From Gnetum montanum (taxonomy: Eukaryota > Streptophyta > Gnetopsida > Gnetales > Gnetaceae): a stretch of DNA of 64,000 nucleotides. Below the pieces are notes generated by a model that did no database searches, was not told the origin of the DNA, and worked only from the letters and a program-made list of their open reading frames with translations. This document shows, piece by piece, positions 56,194 through 64,000 of the stretch. The translations under genes were made by a program, and so were the position numbers. The stretch spans positions 165,664 to 229,663 of the forward strand of contig MNCI01008036.1 of the NCBI GenBank assembly GCA_015680685.1, in the 5' to 3' direction. The number at the start of each line of letters is the position of its first letter. The first letter of the stretch is position 1.

Positions 56194-58291
56194 ATGATGA
56201 CATTCAAAGTAGTAGATATTAAGCTGAAGAGGCTCCGAAAGGCCGGAGACCAGACCACAGCGATCTGCGGTGTTTTGATCAAGCGGGCGTTCAGATGTCT
56301 GAGCAAAAGAATCTGGAGGAGGATCATGATCAACATAAGGTCATGCCGAATCAAGCCTCGTTTCAACCCGTTTTCCTCGATTTCTTACCACAGGCTCAAG
56401 AGGAATTTCTCAGACTCTTTTGTGACCGAGATTAGAGACCTGGAAGCTGGCCATGGCGATTTCTGCTCAGCAAAAGGTTCCATGACACCTGTTTCTGACA
56501 TGGGTGCAAATCAGAGCGGCCAAATGACGCCCTGCACTGACGCTGAGGCTGATGACACCGTGGTCCTGAAGACTACTATGCTCGGAGACAGCGAGACCGG
56601 GAAAACCAGCTTCATGGTATGCCCATTCCTCAAGAGTTTTAGGGATTTTCATTCGAATGCAATTTTTTGGTTAATGTTCATTGAAACGAACCAGAAGATG
56701 TCACGCTTTCTTGGAAAACGTTTGCAGGCAGCTAATCGAAATTATTTTGTTTAGAATTAAGGATATAAAACAACGGCTTTTTGCTATTTGTTTCATTTTT
56801 AAATGAGTTGCGGCTTGTTTTGGTCTTGTTTTGGTCTGTTGTTGGTTCTCCTCTTTTGGGTTCGCGAGAATCTTATCAATGGCGTTTCTATAACTCTAGA
56901 ATCAATATTTAGGGTGGTTGTTGAGGTGTGTGATACAAGGCAAGAAAACTTTACTCTGCCTCCTGGGACAATCTCTCAGGCCAGGCCAATGACAGGACCA
57001 TAAAGTCTGAAATGGCCATCCTTGAAAGATTGGTGGCAGGTTACCTTTTCTCGCTTACCAAATAGCTTTCCCAAAACCCATAATATGGACTGGCTGCCCA
57101 TGCATAATTGTTCATTGTGAAGTCCTTTTAATCATGCGGACCCATTCAGATTTCATTGTCTTAGTTTTTTTATTTTATTACATGAATTTACAGAGCTGCG
57201 AAACCGGATAGTGAAATATGTGAAGGATAACAATTTTGCTGGTTCCTTACTGTACCAGGTTAAACAGCTGTGGAATCGAAAAAAAATAGGAATTTTTTTT
57301 TTGAGCATTGTTGTTTAAGCTAATTGATGCTTTGCAAACAGGTAAAATATGTATCCTCTCAGGAAAACGAGGACTACTTCCCCACACAGGGAATATCCTG
57401 TATGGAAAAGGTATTCCGCGTTAAGGGCGCTAAAATTGCGTTCAGCATTTGGGATTTAGGAGGTGAGCCATCAGCGAATGTTTGTTGGAAATTGGAGTGA
57501 CTGGCTGAGCCCAACAAACACATTCCTTAATTTCATAATTGCCTTTCCCCTGTTCAGGTCACCAACAATTCACGGACATGGTGCCTCTTGCTTGCCAGGA
57601 TGCAGCAGCTATTTTGTTCACTTTTGATCTAACGAGAAGATCAACCTTGAACAGGTACAGTACTCCCACCATTCCCTTCCATGATTAACATCTCGGTTCC
57701 ATTGTCAAGGAATCAGATTCTGAGAGCTGCTTACTAGTCAATGGTCTAAGTTTTCTGTCATTTTTCTTGCAGCGTGATGGACTGGTATAAGCAAGCACGT
57801 CGGTGGAACCAGGTATGCACATCGGCCATTGTTTGACTTGTGTATGTCTGGACAAAATTTTTGTAATGATCATTCTTACAACACTAGCCGCAATGGTTGA
57901 ATCCTTCAACCACTGATGGTTGCCTCTTCGTTGCTACAGATTGCCCTTCCAGTCCTGATAGGCACAAAATTCGATCAGTTCATTTCTCTACCTCATGATA
58001 TACAGCTGACCATCGTAGAACAGGTCAAAATCCCTACATGACTCCCTTTATCATGCTCCGTGACTGCATGTTTTTCAACATCTTTTCGCGGACCAATTTT
58101 TGCACGATTGTTTGGTTTTTCTGTAGGCCACAGCATATTGCAGTGCAATGGAAGGAGTTCTCTTCTTTTCCAGTGTGACCCACAACATAAATGTGCAGAA
58201 GATATTCAAGGTTATCACAGCAAAATTATTTGATTTGCCCTGCAGCATTGCCAGGAACTGTACAGTTGGGGAGCCCCTCGTGTATTATTGA
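56194..58291 (+). CDS. SGP1: Septum-promoting GTP-binding protein (Spg1/SGP-like small GTPase), six exons
   Basis: Coding exons 56194-56616, 57342-57462, 57558-57654, 57773-57812, 57940-58023, 58127-58291; every intron is GT...AG and phases fit, giving 309 residues and a TGA stop. After an Arg/Lys-rich N-terminal extension (LIKRAFRCLSKRIWRRI) comes the GTPase core: P-loop LGDSETGKTSFM, switch II region SIWDLGGHQQF, base-recognition GTKFDQF, and FFSSVTHNINVQKIF near the end. The unusual WDxxG and TKFD motifs and long N-terminus are those of plant SGP proteins, relatives of yeast Spg1/Tem1 that act with MAP4K-type kinases in cytokinesis signalling (family knowledge). No stop or frameshift is seen. 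The same frame is open up to an ATG at 56017, which would add 59 residues; I prefer 56194 because the basic extension starts there. Confidence 0.9.
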
Positions 58292-60232
58292 TTCTCAACT
58301 AAAAGAATAGTAAAACAGTGATCTAGGATATCCCTGTTCTGCATATTCGGAGCTGATGCGACTACTTCCTAAAAAAGGTAACAGGAAAAAATTGCATGTC
58401 GGTCTTGTATGGTCTTTTCCTTTATGCCATGGAGCAGCTTTCTTCTCCAGTAATCCACAGGAACTCTCTTTGTGGCCATTCCTGCTGGCAAACTGCTGCT
58501 GTGGTATTCTTGGCATTGAAGCAACAACATCAACAAAAATCGGAAATTTTTTTGTGTAAAAACCAGGCGACGGCTCCAAGTATTTCAAGCCGGAATTTTA
58601 CCTCGTGCTGTATATTCTTACCATTCCAGTTTTGCGACATTAAATTTTGTACCAAATAATTAACTCTTAGCTTCTCTGGGTTGCATGATTGGCGTGAATT
58701 TCTTTGCAGATGCATTATGCATACAGTGAACAGTTGCACCATAAAAAAAAAACAGAAAAACAACAACAATTTTTATGCTTCTGAATGACAAGTGCTTGTG
58801 TTATTTTCGGGCCAGTCTCTTTTTAATTTATATTTTGTTCTTTTTTTCTCGAGAAAATATCCCAAAAAATTACTGGCTGGGTGCTGGTGCAGGAGTTTGA
58901 TCCCTGGGTGCTTGTCAGCCTTGGCCATTCAGGTACGATCTAAGGTATCTTTTTTCTATTCTTGCCTGTAAAAGACGATGGATGATTGATTTGACGCTGA
59001 AGCTACTCTTTTGCTATTGCGGTATCAATTCGACCAACGTATAATCGATAACAGCGTTCAGTTTTCGCTATCATGTTTTAAATTGCTGCTGTATTCAAAC
59101 TTATCCACATGGATATTGTATCAGAAAGTTCGGTGAAACCTATGCACATCCAACATCCAAACTTTATTGGCTCACTCGTTTTGGTGTGGAGACAGGAGTA
59201 GGTATTATTTGGGCAGATAAATACAGCTTCTTTAAAATAATCAATAAATTTGTGTCAACCTTTTTACCTCTACAGAATACAAAGCCAAATCAACTGCACA
59301 ACTGCACAGCCCGTAGAACCATAGGTCAAGGAAGGTATAGCTATCTATTGGTAAAGGACATGTACTGTTTCCTTTTCTCGTAATTTTTATTATAAAATAT
59401 CTTATACGTTGCCACATTAAATCTACGTCATATAACGAAAGAATTCATCAACGTTATTTCACGTTTTAGAAAACTTCTTCTTGCAAGTACTTCAGGTAGA
59501 AAACGTCTTCCTACCGACAATTAGGTGGTAAAGATGTTCTAACGGGCAGAAAACTTTGTGCTTTGCTTAAGCATTAAATTTCTGGATTTGTTGTCAATTT
59601 TTTTTATTAATCCTCTAAATAATCAAAGTTCCATTTTCTATTGAGAAATAACCATATATCTTTCTTGAGTTTTATCCATCAAGAAGCTTATGAAGCTTTA
59701 TTAACCTTTTAAGTACATAAGGGAAAAATTATCAAGCAATTTCCATTCTTTTCACCAAGGATGATTATCAATGTCTTAATAAAAATTCGCAAGAACATTT
59801 TTAATTCTTCTAAAAATAGAAACATTCTCTTTTTAAAATTTGTAATGAATTTTGTTAACTTGAAAACTAAACAATAGTTGTTTAAGCTCAAAGCTCAAGT
59901 TGTGTAACATATCATAAGAAAAGATCACTTAATATGAAAAGCAAGATATTGTCAAATTATAACATAGGTTAAAATTTTTATAAATATTAGGGGTGGGATG
60001 TTAGAACTTGGAATAATTGAAATATAGGTACATTCCAAGGCCTTGTTCAATTAAATTTGTTAAATTTGTACAAGGATGTAGCATGGGACTTAACTTGTTC
60101 AATTAAACCTATATTAATACCCTTTAATGAAACCTATATTGAGTCATTCAATGTCTTGTACATGAACTTAAATTTTTCCAAATAACATATAAACATTAGA
60201 AAGTTGACATATACAATAAGTTCCTAGTAAGT
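58292..60232. other. 3' flank of the GTPase gene and intergenic DNA
   Basis: The first several hundred bases presumably hold the 3' UTR. CG content falls off after about 59100 and the sequence becomes AT-rich. No coding features or transposon similarity recognised. Confidence 0.45.
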
Positions 60233-61088
60233 TGATGAGCAATGGAGCCTCCAACACCCAACCATACAAGATATGAGTGTTCATGCACAATCTTGGTTTA
60301 ACTCTGTAGATAAGGCAATGTGATTATACTAGTAGTTAGTTAGTGTCTGCGATCATTGTCTTTCCACATGAGTTGGTAAAATCAACTTGTATGGTTTAAC
60401 TCACTATAAGGTATATGATATTGATGTTGTATTGGCCATTGAGCTCCTAGTAAACATGAAGTGAAAGTAAATGGTTCTAAATCTAAGTGATAGTAAAACA
60501 AATCTAAACTAGCTTATGCAATGAGTAGCCTGTCTTGATCTTCCGATCACACCTTGGACATCGTGCAACTACTACTGGATTACCAAGTACTACACTACTA
60601 GGTGTACCAAGTGATAGTACTATTGGGTTACCAATTAGTTACACTTACATGCTCAAGATCAGTCACACTCATTCCGCTTAACAACATTAAAAAGTAAATT
60701 ACAAGTAATTGTAAACATTAACTATGAAAACATTTAATAGTAAACTAATTAGAAATAGAAATAAAAATAAGTGTTGCTGCAATGATGTAGAGTAATTTCG
60801 ATCTTTATTGCCAATCATGCAATGAGTCCAAGTACATCACACTCGAATAAAGATTCTATTTAATTATCAAACATAACATTGTGGGCACACATTGCTAAAT
60901 ACTAAATTCAAGAAAATAAACTGAAAGAGTTCTGTTACTAAGCTATCAAATCTACTGCGGATCCGTGCACCTAAGTGTTGCTTATATAGGCTAGCATGCA
61001 TCCTGTGATATTATTTATACAATAACGTATGCTGAGATATGATAACGTATCTACGACATCATAGTCATGAAAAAAATTGGATTTATCA
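60233..61088 (-). repeat. E5 3' LTR
   Basis: 856 bases, TGATGAGCAATGGAGCC to GGATTTATCA. It is the reverse complement relative of the E4 LTR (15219-16088), including tgataacgtatctacgacat near 61040. Left flank TAAGT is the presumed target-site copy. The 5' LTR lies beyond the window. Confidence 0.85.
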
Positions 61089-61100
61089 TACCCCCACTAA
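61089..61100 (-). promoter_or_regulatory. E5 polypurine tract
   Basis: Minus strand TTAGTGGGGGTA directly before the LTR start TGATAAAT. Confidence 0.65.
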
Positions 61101-63955
61101 TTGAAAAGTTGTCTTCAAGTTAAAACAAAATGAGAATGGAGTTTCTTACAAAATTGGGAGGTAGATTTATATGACACTAACTTCTATATACATGACTCTC
61201 TAGTGCTGCAATGGAATTTACAAAAATGAACACATGAGATGATAATTTTGACAATAAACAAAAAAAAAATCTAGCAAGGTTAAGTATAGCCTTATGTTGT
61301 TCCAAGCACAGGTGGCTCTTTCATAGGTTTCTTCCCCTTGTCGTCAAGCTTCTTAAATTAGTATCTGTTTAGAAGCACATGCAGCTTCTCTTTGTCCATT
61401 CTTGGACCATGCACTGTCCATGTTAATGAACCAATGTTTGATGGATTCAGTGCATTCCATGAACATGGAAATTGCAGAAACATCTTATTGGCTTTAATGG
61501 ACCATGCCGTAAAGCTTTGGCCTTTTCTCTAAGTTCATGGTAGTCTATAAATCTTCTGGCTAGATTTGCTGCTACATCTTTTTGCCCTTGGTAGCCAACC
61601 TTAACTACTTATAGTTCTGAGTTTGCTACTTGAAGTTTCTATAGACAATCTTTTTGGTCCCCAAACTCTTTCTCATATAAGGCATAGGTGGGTGCTACTT
61701 GTTGTTCTAGCTTGTTTCTGGGCCTACCTACTGTTAACATGGCCACATTAATAGAATGAAGGTTTGCTAACGCCATGTATTCTTTTAAGTCTTCTATTTA
61801 CAGGTCTTTATTTCTCACTTCCATTTGATAGGTCTAGGTCATGTTGTCCAAGATGGGTTGCCAATCAAGATTTTGTGCTACAATCAAACTTATTTTGGCC
61901 TTGGACATCTAGATCTCTTTCTCATTTATTTACTTGTACATGCCCACTTAGTCTCAAAAGTGTTCTTTGAGCCTTTCATGTTTCTTAGCCTCATTTTTCC
62001 ATGCACTAATTTCGATAGCTGATTTCTATCTAATGGTGCATACCTCCTCCATAAAAAGGGTTTTATTTTCTCTTACAAGGTGGCCCATATCTTAGTTAAC
62101 CCTCATCAGTTGCTCTCTTAATTGATGGATGCTTTTTCTAGAGTGTTTTTTTGCTTTTTTACTATGGTCAACTTCATGTTGTCTGAAGCGAGTTGTTTGT
62201 TTTCTTCCTATAAGGTAACAAGTGCTTTGGCATGGGCATATGATTAGGCTTTGGCTACTAAAGCATTCCATACTACCTTGTCTTTCTCATCCGCTATGTC
62301 TTTATTGTTATTAAGAAGGAAATTGATTTGCTCAGTTCTAAAATTGTGCTATCTAATCTAGTGCCACGAACTAAGTTGGATCTCTCCTTTCTACTCTCAA
62401 GGCTACAAGCTCTTCCTATAATCAGCAAAGCTCATTCTCAACATGCTCTACCCTGGTTTCGACCATGATTAATTTTCCTTTGATGGTAATTAATTCAAAC
62501 TATGTTGTAGTGATATCACTAGGAATATCAAATAGATTTGTCATAACTTGTCCTATCTACAATAGTCTATCCAACACATCTTCATGTTCTATAGGAGTCA
62601 TAGAGATACCAACTATCATTCAAACATCTTTGGTTCCAGAAATATCAGCTGGTGGCATAACAAGTACATTAAAAGATTCTTTAATGTGATTTGTGATGAC
62701 TTCTACAACTCCTACTACATCATGGTGTTGCATGACCACAACTGTGGCTCCTTCTATGAATTCAAGCATCACTTAGAATCATGCAGCATTCCCAAAAATC
62801 TATTGTGACCAGAGAACCTCTCCTCCTAACTGCAACGATACTTGTCCATTGGTAGGATTGGTTGAAATGGTTGGTCTGATTACATCATCAATAACTTTAA
62901 ATAGATTGGCCTCTTCTCTGATTCCCTAACTAATAGTTTCTACAATTTACTATAGATGACTCATTAAAGGTTTGTGATCTTGTTGTGGAGGCGGTGGAAC
63001 TTGTGGTTGCTATTGTTGTTGTCATGTGGGTTAGGTAGTCTCCTTAGTGTCTGATTGTTCTTCTAATTAATCCTTTTTTGGGAGGCATTGGCTTAAGCAT
63101 TTTAGCATAAGAATCATTTTGTGCCTTGCTTAGTGCATCATTTATATACCCTTGGATACTAGCTCATTTACATAACTTTCAAATAAGGCTACATAACTTT
63201 TAGATAAGGTAAGGGAATGGAAGTGTTAACTTCCTTGCCTTCTTCTCCTTGAATCACTTTTCAATCTCTATAAAGTAGAGGTGAGCGATGTTTGCATTAA
63301 ATTTTCCCATTAATATTGCACTCCCTCTATCCACATATGTAAAGATTCTATTCAATCTTTTTGTAGGAAACAAGTGATAAGTGCTAATTTTGAAATAGAT
63401 ATTTTCTTTTGCAATCAATTCATTGTATTCTTTATCTTCCTTGCCATAGCCCACTATAACCACAAGTTCCTAGCATCTGTGTCAAATCTAGTTGATATCT
63501 ATGCCACCTTTGCTCCTTGATTAGGCACATTTAATACCTCTACTATTGCCTTAACTGAGTAAGATATTGAGATTCCTTCAATTTTAACTATTAGATCAAC
63601 TTCTTAATTTTGCCAAAACTAGAGTGTTTCTCCTAGATACCATTCTCCATTGTTTTTCAAAGTAGGCCATAAAGGAGATGCCTGAAGTTGGGCCTTAATA
63701 GCTTCTAGACCAAATTCCAAAAATAGACCAAAGTTAAGTTCCACAATTACTGTTGACATGATGGATTTTTCCTAAATAGCCTAAAAGCATTCAGGTGACA
63801 ATGTAAGTTGTTGTCCTTGGATAGGAATTGGTGGAGCATCTGCTCTTGCTTAAGTAAATTTCTCTATGGTAGGAATTTGTTGATGAATGTTGAAAGATTA
63901 TGCTTCATGCTCTCCTTTTTTTGCTTACAAATTTTTTTTGCTCACTTGTCCTCTT
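61101..63955 (-). pseudogene. E5 third ORF (degenerate), cut by E6
   Basis: Minus-strand homologue of the E4 and E2 third ORFs, with coding similarity from about 63900 down to 61330. 63463-63254 is the conserved N-terminal block: ENIYFKISTYHLFPTKRLNR, RGSAILMGKFNANIAHLYFI, followed near 63220 by TLPFPYLI and then GYINDALSKAQN. Further down, charged coiled-coil-like sequence matches E4 14100-14300. The frame is broken by many stops. At 63955 an LTR interrupts it, at the point equal to about 12390 in E4. Confidence 0.55.
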
Positions 63956-64000
63956 TGATGAGTGGCGAGGTACCCCTACACTCAACCATACAAATATGAG
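63956..64000 (-). repeat. E6: edge of another LTR
   Basis: TGATGAGTGGCGAGGTACCC followed by ctacactcaaccatacaaat, nearly identical to the left ends of the E1 LTRs. Only 45 bases are in the window. The flanking CTCTT (63951-63955) would be the target-site copy. Confidence 0.75.

Overview
This window comes from a large, repeat-filled plant nuclear genome, most likely a seed plant and plausibly a gymnosperm. That placement is inferred from very old nested Athila-like Ty3/gypsy elements, a degenerate L1-type LINE, low GC, and one intron-containing plant gene of the septum-promoting GTPase (Spg1/SGP) family. Only that gene has an intact coding sequence. Nearly all other coding-like sequence is transposon remnant full of stops (often TAG/TAA where CAG/CAA is expected), which fits long-term decay of methylated DNA.

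Layout. 1-16088: the 3' half of a plus-strand element (E4), with spacer at 1-443, a third open reading frame at about 12310-14990 and a 3' LTR at 15219-16088. It is split by a minus-strand Athila-like element (E0, 444 to about 12090) with gag, protease, RT, RNase H and integrase. 16573-16880: truncated LTR. About 16885-20009 and 49132-50060: the two halves of one LINE, split by a 29 kb composite. That composite is plus-strand element E2 (5' LTR 20010-20897 plus 27000-27004; gag-pol 27163-33150; spacer and third ORF 43503-48050; 3' LTR 48267-49131). E2 was itself entered by two minus-strand elements: E1 (20898-26994, gag only, perfect CCACT target duplication) and E3 (33522-43501, gag-pol). 51150-53070: unassigned AT-rich DNA and minisatellite repeats. 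53280-58291: a CpG-rich upstream region and the six-exon SGP-like GTPase gene. 60233-64000: minus-strand element E5 (3' LTR, third ORF) and, from 63956, the edge of another LTR (E6).

How the parts fit. E1 to E6 belong to one related lineage. They share a U5 end (TGATGAGT... when read on the complementary strand), a primer-binding site of the TTGGCGCCGTTGCCGGGGA type directly beside the LTR, a G-rich polypurine tract, and in E1-E3 a second polypurine tract just after the coding region. E2, E4 and E5 also carry a long third ORF with a conserved N-terminal block and a coiled-coil C-terminal half.

Three single N bases (21794, 22036, 43502) coincide with breaks in element structure. The 241-base piece 21795-22035 is almost certainly in inverted orientation, and about 150 bases of LTR are missing at 43502. 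I found no CRISPR array, operon, rRNA or tRNA gene. I see no clearly new biological system. The best candidates for novelty are the third ORF, the internal polypurine tract, and a coding-like stretch inside the E0 LTRs.
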